7,027 nucleotides of DNA from Ruminococcaceae bacterium UBA7030 (GTDB lineage Bacteria; Bacillota; Clostridia; Oscillospirales; Acutalibacteraceae). Below are positions 1 through 6,146 of this stretch, piece after piece. The position numbers were made by a program, and so were the translations under genes. Location of the stretch: the NCBI GenBank assembly GCA_002494125.1, contig DLBD01000053.1:1-7027 (forward strand), written 5' to 3'. A model generated the notes under the pieces. It had not been told where the DNA came from and made no database searches. It was given only the letters and a program-made list of their open reading frames with translations. Each line of letters starts with the position of its first letter. The stretch's first letter is position 1.

Positions 1-521
1 CCGTATTTATCCCTTGCCGCATATACACCTTTAGGTGTGAGGATAAGTATACTGATAGAACCGTCGACAATTTCCTGTGCATATTTTATGCCTTCAATGA
101 AATTGTCTTTTTGATTAATAATAGCCGCAATGAGTTCTGTTTGATTTATGTCGCCGCCGTGCATTTCAAAAAAGTGAGTATTGCCCTTGATTATGCTTTC
201 TACAATCTCGTCGCTGTTGTTTACCTTGCCGACAGTAGCAATGGCAAAGGTGCCGTGATGAGAGCGCACAAGGATTGGCTGTGCTTCGTAGTCGCTGATA
301 CAACCGATACCCATGTTGCCATGCATATCGTTTGATTCCTTTGTGAATTTCGTTCTGAAGGGGGCATTTTCAATGTTGTGGATTGCCTTGTCAAAGCCTT
401 CATCCTCACTGTAAACAGCAAGTCCGGCACGGCGTGTCCCGAGGTGTGAGTGGTAATCAACACCGAAAAACAAATCGAAAACGCAGTCTTCCTTAGAAAC
501 AGTACCGAAAAATCCGCCCAT
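1..521 (-). CDS. PurF-like protein with degenerate class II glutaminase domain (partial, C-terminus beyond left edge)
   Basis: The 173 codons visible form an N-terminal Ntn-type glutamine amidotransferase fold like that of amidophosphoribosyltransferase, which makes phosphoribosylamine from PRPP and glutamine in purine synthesis. Recognisable family segments are the N-terminal MGGFFG, HLGTRRAGLA (residues 26-35, matching the HRGQ-SAGI region), GIG...AQP (71-82) and GVYAARDKY (165-173). The start is ATG at 521, with AGGAGG 7 bases upstream. Residues needed for glutaminase activity are missing: Cys after Met is Gly2, the Arg of RYST falls in SDYE (76-79), the Asn of HNGN is Val97, and the Asp of SDTE is Gln127. 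The domain is therefore probably dead as a glutaminase. The phosphoribosyltransferase half would lie outside the window. It may use ammonia, be regulatory, or act on another substrate. Family assignment is firm, function is not. Transcribed alone toward the left edge. Confidence 0.85.
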   Translation of the reverse strand, partial: MGGFFGTVSKEDCVFDLFFGVDYHSHLGTRRAGLAVYSEDEGFDKAIHNIENAPFRTKFTKESNDMHGNMGIGCISDYEAQPILVRSHHGTFAIATVGKVNNSDEIVESIIKGNTHFFEMHGGDINQTELIAAIINQKDNFIEGIKYAQEIVDGSISILILTPKGVYAARDKY

Positions 522-552
522 AGCTTGTCCTCCTGTTATTGTGGCTATATTA

Positions 553-565
553 ATTTGTCACAAAT
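553..565. promoter_or_regulatory. Candidate operator dyad at the PurF-like gene's transcription start
   Basis: A perfect 6-1-6 inverted repeat, ATTTGT-c-ACAAAT, directly abuts the -10 hexamer of the minus-strand promoter, so its centre (559) falls about where transcription should begin. That is a typical repressor position. I cannot name the regulator: it does not fit the PurR box or a correctly spaced Rex site. The surrounding DNA is AT-rich, which raises the chance of a coincidental dyad. Confidence 0.35.
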
Positions 566-594
566 ATTATAGCAGTATGAAAAATAAAATTAAA
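566..594 (-). promoter_or_regulatory. Extended -10 sigma-A promoter of the PurF-like gene
   Basis: On the minus strand TGC-TATAAT (566-574) is a perfect -10 hexamer with the TGn extension. Seventeen bases upstream is only a weak -35, TTTAAT (589-594), which suits an extended -10 promoter. Further upstream, about 600-640, is almost pure A/T and could serve as an UP element. The predicted start is near 559, giving a leader of about 38 bases. Confidence 0.6.
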
Positions 595-687
595 TAGAAA
601 ATTATAAAATATTTTATTTTTATAAAATATAGTGTATAATTAAAATATTCAGTTTATTATTTTTGTATATTTTTTTGTAATTTGGTA

Positions 688-716
688 TTGATATTTTTAA
701 TTACAGATAGTATTAT
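688..716 (+). promoter_or_regulatory. Sigma-A promoter of the ung operon
   Basis: TTGATA (688-693) and TATTAT (711-716) are separated by exactly 17 bases. The predicted start near 723 leaves a leader of about 26 bases before the ung ATG. A TATAAT at 635-640 could be a second start, but it has no convincing -35. No LexA box is visible here, unlike at the polymerase gene. Confidence 0.6.
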
Positions 717-748
717 TAATTGATAACAAATTGTAGATTAGGTGAAGT

Positions 749-1417
749 ATGAGTTATAATATTGAAAAAAACTGGAAGTCTGTTCTGACAGATAACGCCT
801 TTTCGTCAAAACCGTTAAGTTATATAATGAACGAGGTTGACAGTAAAATTAAAAAGGGATATACTGTATATCCTTCAAGGGAAGAAGTGTTTTCCGCTTT
901 TAATAACACACCGCTTGACAGGGTGAGGGTAGTTATTCTCGGACAGGATCCGTACCACGAACCTATGCAGGCAAACGGGCTTGCCTTTTCTGTAAAAAAC
1001 GGTGTTGCGCTTCCGCCCTCGCTTAAGAATATTTTTAAGGAGCTTCAGTCCGATATGGGAGGGGAGCTTCGTACAAACGGCGATCTTTCCGACTGGGCAA
1101 GACAGGGCGTACTGCTTCTGAACAGTGCGCTAACTGTTATTGAGCATGATGCCAACAGTATGGCTTCGCTCTGGGCTGACTTTACCGATGATGTGATAAA
1201 AAAGCTTAACACCCTTGAAACGCCTGTTATATTTGTTTTGTGGGGTAATAATGCAAGAAAAAAAGCAAAGTACATTACTTCGCCGCAGCATCATATAATA
1301 GAATCTGCCCATCCTTCGCCGCTATCGGCAAGCCGTGGCTTTTTCGGCAGTAAGCCGTTTAGCAAAATTAATGCGTTTCTTGTTTCAGATGGCTTTGAAG
1401 AAATAATATGGAACTGA
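749..1417 (+). CDS. ung: Uracil-DNA glycosylase, family 1 (UDG)
   Basis: This enzyme removes uracil from DNA, the first step of base excision repair after cytosine deamination or dUMP misincorporation. The 222 residues are normal length for the family. The water-activating motif GQDPYH lies at 65-70 with catalytic Asp67, the uracil-stacking Phe is Phe80 in GLAFSV, the uracil-binding Asn is Asn125 in LLLNSALTV, and the DNA-intercalation/catalytic motif HPSPLSA starts at His188. ATG at 749 gives a family-typical N-terminus (NWKSVL); its ribosome site, AGGTGA at 740-745, is only 3 bases away and rather tight. It is first in an operon with the small membrane protein, which starts 15 bases after its stop, and the YhgE/Pip gene. 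Nothing links these functionally to uracil repair, so shared transcription may be incidental. Confidence 0.97.
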   Translation: MSYNIEKNWKSVLTDNAFSSKPLSYIMNEVDSKIKKGYTVYPSREEVFSAFNNTPLDRVRVVILGQDPYHEPMQANGLAFSVKNGVALPPSLKNIFKELQSDMGGELRTNGDLSDWARQGVLLLNSALTVIEHDANSMASLWADFTDDVIKKLNTLETPVIFVLWGNNARKKAKYITSPQHHIIESAHPSPLSASRGFFGSKPFSKINAFLVSDGFEEIIWN

Positions 1418-1432
1418 TGAGGAGTTAGTAAT

Positions 1433-1813
1433 ATGGACGAAAATTCCGAAAAGATAGTAAAAAAATACAAGCTTCTGCGCCACAAGATTATTACTCATTA
1501 CAAAAGGGGCTGCAGATATCTTGTTATAACTAAAATACTCGTTGCTATATCCTTTGTTATTTTCACTCTTATCGCAATCGGCGTAAGTAACAGAACCGGC
1601 GAGCGTATGGGATGGTTACTTCTCTGGATAATAGTGATATTCCTCAATGTAATTGTTTTTACAATTACTGATTACACAAAATACCTTATTGCGTCAAAAG
1701 TGATACCATATCTTGAAAATGATGATATTATCGATTTCGGAGAGTATGATATTTTTATAGAGCCGGATGACGACGAGGATGAGGAAGAAGAGGAGGATGA
1801 AGACGATGAGTAA
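1433..1813 (+). CDS. Small two-helix membrane protein with poly-acidic C-terminal tail, function unknown
   Basis: I do not recognise a named family. The 126-residue product has a basic, probably cytoplasmic N-terminus (1-28), a hydrophobic helix at about 29-51, a short polar loop with NRTGER, a second helix at about 60-78, then a soluble C-terminal part. This ends in a run of almost only Asp and Glu (111-126). Two helices and the basic N-terminus predict both ends inside the cell. GAGGAG at 1419-1424 lies 8 bases before the ATG. The gene overlaps the following YhgE/Pip gene by 8 bases (ATGAGTAA) and so is probably translationally coupled to it. That arrangement makes it a plausible partner or accessory of the Pip protein. 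The partnership is inference from position only. Confidence 0.8.
   Translation: MDENSEKIVKKYKLLRHKIITHYKRGCRYLVITKILVAISFVIFTLIAIGVSNRTGERMGWLLLWIIVIFLNVIVFTITDYTKYLIASKVIPYLENDDIIDFGEYDIFIEPDDDEDEEEEEDEDDE
1791..1796 (+). promoter_or_regulatory. Ribosome binding site of the YhgE/Pip gene, inside the upstream gene's acidic tail
   Basis: AGGAGG lies 9 bases before the ATG at 1806 and is formed by Glu-Glu-Asp codons (GAG GAG GAT) of the preceding gene. It decides the start: the frame is open back to an ATG at 1767, but that start and the one at 1797 would have no properly spaced site. Confidence 0.7.
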
Positions 1814-3941
1814 TATAATCAAAATATTCAAACGTGATTTCAAAAAGATATTTACAAATTCTATGGCGATTATTCTTGCCGTTGGTATTGCGGTTTTGCC
1901 ATCGCTTTATGCTTGGTTTAACATATATGCAAACTGGGACCCATATGGCAGCACCGGAAATATGATGATTGCCGTTGTTATTGAGGATGAGGGCTATGAA
2001 TATAAGGAGCTCACGATTAATGTCGGCGAGCAGATAGAAACTAATCTTAAAGCAAACGATCTTATCGACTGGCAGTTTGTAGACAGAAACGAAGCGCTTT
2101 ACGGCATAGAATCAGGTAAATACTATGCAGGAATTGAAATCCCAAAGAATTTCAGCCAGACCTTTACAAGTATTCTTACAAGTGAATTTGAACAGCCACA
2201 TATCACCTATTATGCGAATGAAAAGAAAAATGCAATCGCAACAAAAATTACCGACAAGGTTGTTCAGACGGTCCAGACAGAGGTTAACGAATCGTTTGTT
2301 GAAACTGTTGTAAACCTTATGAATGAAGTTTTCGGCATTGCTGTTAACGAGGTGGATGTTGACAGAAACGGTCTTTTCAATAATCTCAACACCCAAATCG
2401 GAAATGCGATTGATACCATTGATTCCGTTCAGCTGACTCTCAACAGTCTTGCGGAGGTAGTAAGCATCGGTAGAGATATCGGAAAATCGGTGGATGCTGA
2501 CGACCTTCGTGATCTTCTCGAAAATGCGGACAAAACAGTTGAGAGCACGGAGGATGTTATAAAAATCACCCGTGCTTCCGTTGAAGAGATAACAGGCTCT
2601 GTTGATACTCTCACGAGCGATACAGCGTCGACAATTTCAAAGGCTGCGGATGATCTTGAAAGTATCGGAACAGCCGCTACCGATACCGCCGTAGCAGAGC
2701 TTACAAGAGCGGCGGAGGTTGCACAGGCTGCACAGACAAGAATTGAAACTGTGTCGCAGGCACTAAAAACTATTAACGACAACCTGCCGACACGTCTTGC
2801 TCTTCTCGACAATATCATCGAAAACCTTGACAAGCAGGATTCACAGCTTCAGGATATTGTTGACGGTATAAACGAGGCAATAGAAAACGGCGAGGTTTCA
2901 ACTGCCATAAAGACGACCGCACAAAAAATGAGGGCAGTTTCCTCCGCAATCTCATCAATCTCAACAGATTATAAGGATAACGTTAAGCCTGCTCTTAATG
3001 AGAATATTGACTCTTTAATTGAGCTTCTTACAAATGTTTCTAATCTTCTTGATGCAGTTGATAAGCAGAGCCCAAAGGTTAATGCTTTGGTTCAGACTCT
3101 TGACTCATCATTGAAGGCGGGAAGCAACCTTACCGATTCACTCAACGGACTTCTTGAAAGTGGCAAAACCCAGCTTGAAAACCTTTCAAAAAGGCTTACA
3201 GGTCTTGGCGAAAGCGAAATATTTAATACAGTTTTGAATCTCACCGAGGGTAATGCAGACGAGCTGGGCGAGTTCATAGCCTGCCCGGTAAACATTGAAA
3301 CCGAAAAGGTTTACGGTATTGAGAATTATGGCTCTGCAATGGCGCCGTTTTACAGCACTCTTGCGTTCTGGGTCGGCGGAATGTTTCTTATTGCCATATT
3401 CAAAACCGATGTTAAGCATAAGAAGGAAATAGGAAATGTTAAGCCGTATCAGGCATATTTCGGAAGAGGTATTATCTTCATCCTCTTTGCTATGGTACAA
3501 GGACTTATCATCTGTCTTGGAGATTTGTATTTCCTAAAAATACAGTGCTACCATCCCGTTAAGTTTATTATCGCAGGCGTGCTTGCTTCAATGGTTTACA
3601 GCTTCTTCCTGTATTCACTTGTTGCAGCCTTCGGCGACCTCGGAAAGGCTGTCGGTATTATTATGCTTGTTCTCCAGATAGGCGGTTCAGGCGGTACCTT
3701 CCCGATAGATGTTACTCCGAAGCTTTTCCAGGATATCAACCCGTATCTTCCGTTCACCTTTGTTATTGAAGCTATGCGTGAATGTGTCTGCGGTACATAT
3801 TCAAATTATTACTGGATTTATCTTCTCAAGCTTTGCGCTTATATCGGGGTTGCACTTCTTGTAGGAACGCTCTTCCGCTTCCTTCTCAAAAACCCTGTCA
3901 AGTATATGTCAAAGCGTATTGAAAAGACGGATATTATGTAA
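1806..3941 (+). CDS. YhgE/Pip family membrane protein (phage infection protein-like, ABC-2 type permease fold)
   Basis: The 711-residue protein belongs to the YhgE/Pip family, which includes the Lactococcus phage infection protein Pip and is related to YueB/EsaA of type VII secretion loci. It has one N-terminal membrane helix (about 16-40, with the signature LPSLYAWFNIYANWDPYG), a long extracellular region, and a C-terminal block of about five helices (about 509-532, 553-575, 586-608, 612-630, 668-692) of the ABC-2 permease type. The signature YGSAMAPFYSTLAFW (508-522) and the GGSGGTFP...NPYLPFTF segment (626-652) are typical of the family. Residues about 190-480 are Ala/Ser/Thr/Leu-rich, lack Cys, and look like elongated helical coiled coil. 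Translated from ATG 1806. The cellular role is not established, though surface exposure and phage receptor use are known for relatives. Last gene of the ung operon. Confidence 0.92.
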   Translation: MSNIIKIFKRDFKKIFTNSMAIILAVGIAVLPSLYAWFNIYANWDPYGSTGNMMIAVVIEDEGYEYKELTINVGEQIETNLKANDLIDWQFVDRNEALYGIESGKYYAGIEIPKNFSQTFTSILTSEFEQPHITYYANEKKNAIATKITDKVVQTVQTEVNESFVETVVNLMNEVFGIAVNEVDVDRNGLFNNLNTQIGNAIDTIDSVQLTLNSLAEVVSIGRDIGKSVDADDLRDLLENADKTVESTEDVIKITRASVEEITGSVDTLTSDTASTISKAADDLESIGTAATDTAVAELTRAAEVAQAAQTRIETVSQALKTINDNLPTRLALLDNIIENLDKQDSQLQDIVDGINEAIENGEVSTAIKTTAQKMRAVSSAISSISTDYKDNVKPALNENIDSLIELLTNVSNLLDAVDKQSPKVNALVQTLDSSLKAGSNLTDSLNGLLESGKTQLENLSKRLTGLGESEIFNTVLNLTEGNADELGEFIACPVNIETEKVYGIENYGSAMAPFYSTLAFWVGGMFLIAIFKTDVKHKKEIGNVKPYQAYFGRGIIFILFAMVQGLIICLGDLYFLKIQCYHPVKFIIAGVLASMVYSFFLYSLVAAFGDLGKAVGIIMLVLQIGGSGGTFPIDVTPKLFQDINPYLPFTFVIEAMRECVCGTYSNYYWIYLLKLCAYIGVALLVGTLFRFLLKNPVKYMSKRIEKTDIM

Positions 3942-3952
3942 ATGATACAAAT

Positions 3953-4020
3953 AAAAGCAACTGTAAAGGGCACCCTATTTATTTAGGGTGCCCCTGGTCT
4001 TTTGACTTACAGTTGCTTTT
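3953..4020. terminator. Nested bidirectional terminator between convergent genes
   Basis: An outer 14-bp stem pairs AAAAGCAACTGTAA (3953-3966) with TTACAGTTGCTTTT (4007-4020). Inside it is a 10-bp GC-rich stem, GGGCACCCTA (3968-3977) with TAGGGTGCCC (3984-3993), closing a 6-base loop. On the plus strand the outer stem ends in a run of six T, stopping the ung operon; the minus strand gives four T then ATTTG. The run overlaps the stop codon of the minus-strand gene (4021-4023). Confidence 0.88.
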
Positions 4021-4725
4021 TTATTTCATAAGCTCGTTATATGATGTAATAAATGCGTTTTCGCTGTCGTCGCATCCAAGCTCATAAAGCCTTACGCTTC
4101 TGAATATCCTTTCAATTATATCAAAGAGCATATCCATATTTTCTTCGTCAAGCTTTTTTACCGTTTGTGAAAAAATTCCGAATATTGCCTTTTGTGTATC
4201 GGCTGTTTTTATATAATTTTCATTGCTTCTTTCTAAAAAGCATATTGCCTCAAGCGGAACAATCTCCGCAGTTGAGCAGTCTGCCTGTCCGGACCACGGA
4301 GTACCACAGGCGTATGCTTTGCCGTCTATTATTCTTATTGCGGGCTTGTCGTCATTTATAATGTGTGCTCTGTCTTTGAGATTTTCAAGCCACATTTTTG
4401 TATGCGTTGTTTTTCCCACACCGCTTCCTGCAGAAAAGGCAAATGCCTTTTCGTCAACGCTTATACACGAGGAATGAAGCACAATTCCGTCAAATGCAAT
4501 AAGCTTTCTGTAAAAATCATTTCCCGTAAGCATATATTCCCAGTCGTTTTCGTCAAGCTCGGGGTGCTCCTTAACCGCATTAATTATTCTCTCGCGGCTT
4601 ACATCAACCGTAAAGTCGGCGTTTTGCGTTTGGTCTTTGCTGAGGTATGCCCTTGCCTGTGCAAGAGTACGTCCCGAAATATTCGGCATATTAACTTTTA
4701 ATCCTGCAATGTCGTATAAAGCCAT
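4021..4725 (-). CDS. Orphan HPr kinase/PEP carboxykinase-fold P-loop protein, function unknown
   Basis: The 234-residue protein carries a Walker A loop AGSGVGKTT (99-107), a HPrK-like IINDDKPAI segment (122-130) where HPr kinase has its conserved Asp-Asp, and GTPWSGQ (141-147), a motif I associate with HprK-related proteins. These suggest ATP binding and possibly phosphotransfer. It lacks the N-terminal domain of true HPr kinase/phosphorylase, so it is unlikely to control the PTS. Residues 1-90 are a family-specific region I do not recognise. Some HprK-like proteins work in peptide-modification clusters beside PqqD-like proteins, but no such neighbour is present. I start it at ATG 4725, with AGGTGG 3 bases upstream. 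A GTG at 4737 would add four residues but overlaps that site. Transcribed from its own strong promoter, divergent from the Y-family polymerase. Confidence 0.8.
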   Translation of the reverse strand: MALYDIAGLKVNMPNISGRTLAQARAYLSKDQTQNADFTVDVSRERIINAVKEHPELDENDWEYMLTGNDFYRKLIAFDGIVLHSSCISVDEKAFAFSAGSGVGKTTHTKMWLENLKDRAHIINDDKPAIRIIDGKAYACGTPWSGQADCSTAEIVPLEAICFLERSNENYIKTADTQKAIFGIFSQTVKKLDEENMDMLFDIIERIFRSVRLYELGCDDSENAFITSYNELMK

Positions 4726-4746
4726 ATTCCACCTCACTGTTAAAAT

Positions 4747-4775
4747 AGTATACCTTAACGCTGATTTTTCGTCAA
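4747..4775 (-). promoter_or_regulatory. Strong sigma-A promoter of the HPrK-like gene
   Basis: On the minus strand TTGACG (4770-4775) and TATACT (4747-4752) are spaced by exactly 17 bases, each one mismatch from consensus. The expected start is near 4740, giving a leader of about 15 bases that holds little more than the ribosome site. It does not overlap the LexA sites of the divergent gene. Confidence 0.75.
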
Positions 4776-4807
4776 GGGACTTTATCTGTACTGTAAATAT
4801 TTTACCA

Positions 4808-4836
4808 TTGACTTTTTAGAACAAATGTTTTAATAT
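4808..4836 (+). promoter_or_regulatory. Sigma-A promoter of the Y-family polymerase gene
   Basis: TTGACT (4808-4813) and TAATAT (4831-4836) are spaced by 17 bases. A perfect TATAAT at 4834-4839 is also present but would need a 20-base spacer. The first LexA-like box fills most of the spacer up to the -10, so LexA binding should block RNA polymerase. Confidence 0.7.
4819..4830. promoter_or_regulatory. LexA (SOS) box 1
   Basis: GAACAAATGTTT matches the Gram-positive LexA (Cheo/DinR) core, GAAC-N4-GTTY, at every core position and also fits the inner RNRY preference. Only the outermost flanking bases differ from the Bacillus consensus. It lies between the -35 and -10 of a gene type known to be SOS-controlled, which makes chance unlikely. 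Confidence 0.7.
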
Positions 4837-4851
4837 AATAAACACAATATA

Positions 4852-4863
4852 GAATGTTTGTTC
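4852..4863. promoter_or_regulatory. Possible second LexA box, just before the ribosome site
   Basis: GAATGTTTGTTC keeps the GTTC half but has one mismatch (T for C) in the GAAC half and one in the inner bases. Its centre is 33 bases downstream of box 1, about three helical turns, so two LexA dimers could sit on the same face. Its TTTGTTC half is also an exact inverted copy of GAACAAA in box 1. Weaker than box 1. Confidence 0.4.
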
Positions 4864-4873
4864 GAGAGGTAAA

Positions 4874-6106
4874 ATGGAACGAGAAATACTACATGTCGAC
4901 TGTAACAAGTTTTATGCAAGCGTTGAATGTTGTCTTCATCCCGAGCTTAAGGATAAGCCTGTCGCAGTCGGCGGCAGCGAGGAATCGCGCCACGGAATAA
5001 TTCTTACAAAAAATGAAATAGCGTCAAAATATAATCTTGTTGTGGGTGAACCTCTTTGGAAGGCCCGGCAAAAGTGTCCCAACCTTATCATAATTCCTCC
5101 GCACTTTAAGACTTATATGGAGTTTTCAAAACGGGTCAGGAATATTTTTGAGGATTATACCGACCTTATAGAGCCGTTTGGTCTTGACGAATGCTGGCTT
5201 GACGTTACGGGTGATTATAACAAAACGGGCTATGAAATTGCACAAGAGATAAGAAATCGCGTTCGTGAAGAAATAGGAATTACCGTAAGCGTCGGATTAA
5301 GCTTTAACAAGATTTTTGCAAAGCTCGGCTCCGACTATAAAAAGCCTGACGCACTTACGGTTATAAGAAAGGACAATTTCAAACGTCTTGTGTGGGGTCT
5401 CCCGTGTAACGATATGATAATGATAGGAAACGCTACAAAACGAAAGCTCAATTTTTACGGTATATATACAATAGGCGATCTTGCAAAAGCCGACTGTGAT
5501 ATGTTAAAGAAAATACTCGGAAAAAACGGTTTGCTGCTTCGCCACTATGCAAGAGGAGAGGATAATTCGCCCGTAAGGCATATGGAGCTTTCGCGCGAGA
5601 TAAAGAGTGTCGGTAATTCTACAACAACCCCGCGGGATCTGAAAAATGATGATGATGTAAAGGTGGTTATGACCGTCCTTTGCGAAAGTGTTGCCCGCCG
5701 TATGAGGCGTGATGCATTCAAGGGTACAACTATTTCAATATTCGTTCGAACTAATGAGCTTGAATCGTTTACACGCCAGTGTAAGCTTCCCGCTCCGACA
5801 AATGTCAGCGAGGAGCTTATCAGAAATGCGATGGAGCTTTTCAGGGCTAACTATAATTGGGAAAAGCCAATAAGAAGTATCGGCGTAAGTGTTACCGACT
5901 TCTGCTTTGATGAGTCATACCAGTTTGATTTGACGGGGACAGTTGAGCACCGTGAAAAGCTTGAAAGGCTTGAAACAGCCGTTGATTCGCTCAAGGACAG
6001 ATACGGCAATTACTGTATCCAGCGGGCAAGCGTGCTTTCGAAAAACGACTTGTCACACTTTAATCCGTTCGAAGACCACACAATTCATCCAATATCCTTT
6101 TTATAA
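4874..6106 (+). CDS. dinB: Y-family translesion DNA polymerase (DinB/Pol IV-like)
   Basis: This error-prone polymerase copies past damaged template bases. The 410 residues open with HVDCNKFYASVE (7-18), giving metal-binding Asp9 and a Tyr14 at the steric-gate position, where E. coli Pol IV has Phe. The second catalytic motif, GLDECWLDVTG (103-113), supplies Asp105 and Glu106. GLSFNKIFAKLGSDYKKP (141-158) is the palm/fingers signature. A helix-hairpin-helix thumb follows at about 175-225, and the little finger begins near 240 (KSVGNSTTT at 244-252). The C-terminus, HPISFL, resembles a degenerate clamp-binding peptide at the usual place. GAGAGG ends 4 bases before the ATG. The catalytic residues are intact, so the enzyme should be active. 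LexA-like sites indicate SOS induction. It is a single-gene unit ended by the terminator at 6113-6139. Confidence 0.95.
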   Translation: MEREILHVDCNKFYASVECCLHPELKDKPVAVGGSEESRHGIILTKNEIASKYNLVVGEPLWKARQKCPNLIIIPPHFKTYMEFSKRVRNIFEDYTDLIEPFGLDECWLDVTGDYNKTGYEIAQEIRNRVREEIGITVSVGLSFNKIFAKLGSDYKKPDALTVIRKDNFKRLVWGLPCNDMIMIGNATKRKLNFYGIYTIGDLAKADCDMLKKILGKNGLLLRHYARGEDNSPVRHMELSREIKSVGNSTTTPRDLKNDDDVKVVMTVLCESVARRMRRDAFKGTTISIFVRTNELESFTRQCKLPAPTNVSEELIRNAMELFRANYNWEKPIRSIGVSVTDFCFDESYQFDLTGTVEHREKLERLETAVDSLKDRYGNYCIQRASVLSKNDLSHFNPFEDHTIHPISFL

Positions 6107-6112
6107 AAAAAT

Positions 6113-6139
6113 GAAAGCCACAGTTTCTCTGTGGCTTTC
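6113..6139. terminator. Rho-independent terminator between the polymerase and spoVAC
   Basis: GAAAGCCACAG (6113-6123) pairs perfectly with CTGTGGCTTTC (6129-6139) around a 5-base loop. Read on the minus strand the stem is followed by A then seven T, so it is a strong terminator for spoVAC, just 8 bases past its stop. Read on the plus strand the T-run is poor, so termination of the polymerase transcript may be less complete. Confidence 0.85.
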
Positions 6140-6146
6140 TGTATAT

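Noticed and set aside
221..463. 80-codon minus-strand open frame and an overlapping 74-codon plus-strand frame at 111-335
   Set aside because: Both are out-of-frame shadows of the PurF-like coding sequence, which has an excellent ribosome site and family motifs.
541..566. Possible Rex redox-repressor site (TTGTGA ... CACAA) upstream of the PurF-like gene
   Set aside because: The half-sites are too far apart and one is incomplete compared with TTGTGA-N6-TCACAA.
609..630. 9-4-9 inverted repeat ATATTTTAT / ATAAAATAT in the intergenic region
   Set aside because: The stretch is nearly all A and T, so such repeats are expected by chance, and a stem of this kind would be weak. It more likely acts, if at all, as an UP element.
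944..961. GQDPYHE instead of the common GQDPYHG in Ung as a sign of altered chemistry
   Set aside because: The catalytic Asp, Tyr and His are kept, and Glu after the motif is, as far as I recall, seen in other Firmicute Ung proteins, so it is ordinary variation.
1767..1805. Earlier ATG for the YhgE/Pip gene adding 13 residues
   Set aside because: It lies in the acidic tail of the upstream gene, gives an Arg/Lys-rich extension unlike the family, and lacks a properly spaced ribosome site.
2429..2833. 134-codon open frame on the minus strand inside the YhgE/Pip gene
   Set aside because: It is a shadow of the Ala/Ser/Thr-rich coiled-coil region, lacks a ribosome site and resembles no family.
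4167..4701. Several plus-strand open frames of 64-112 codons across the HPrK-like gene
   Set aside because: They lie antisense to a gene with clear Walker A and family motifs, lack good ribosome sites, and their products are cysteine-rich, low-quality sequence.
749..6106. A dedicated DNA repair island linking ung and the Y-family polymerase
   Set aside because: They lie over 3 kb apart in separate units with different promoters and unrelated genes between, and only the polymerase shows LexA sites.
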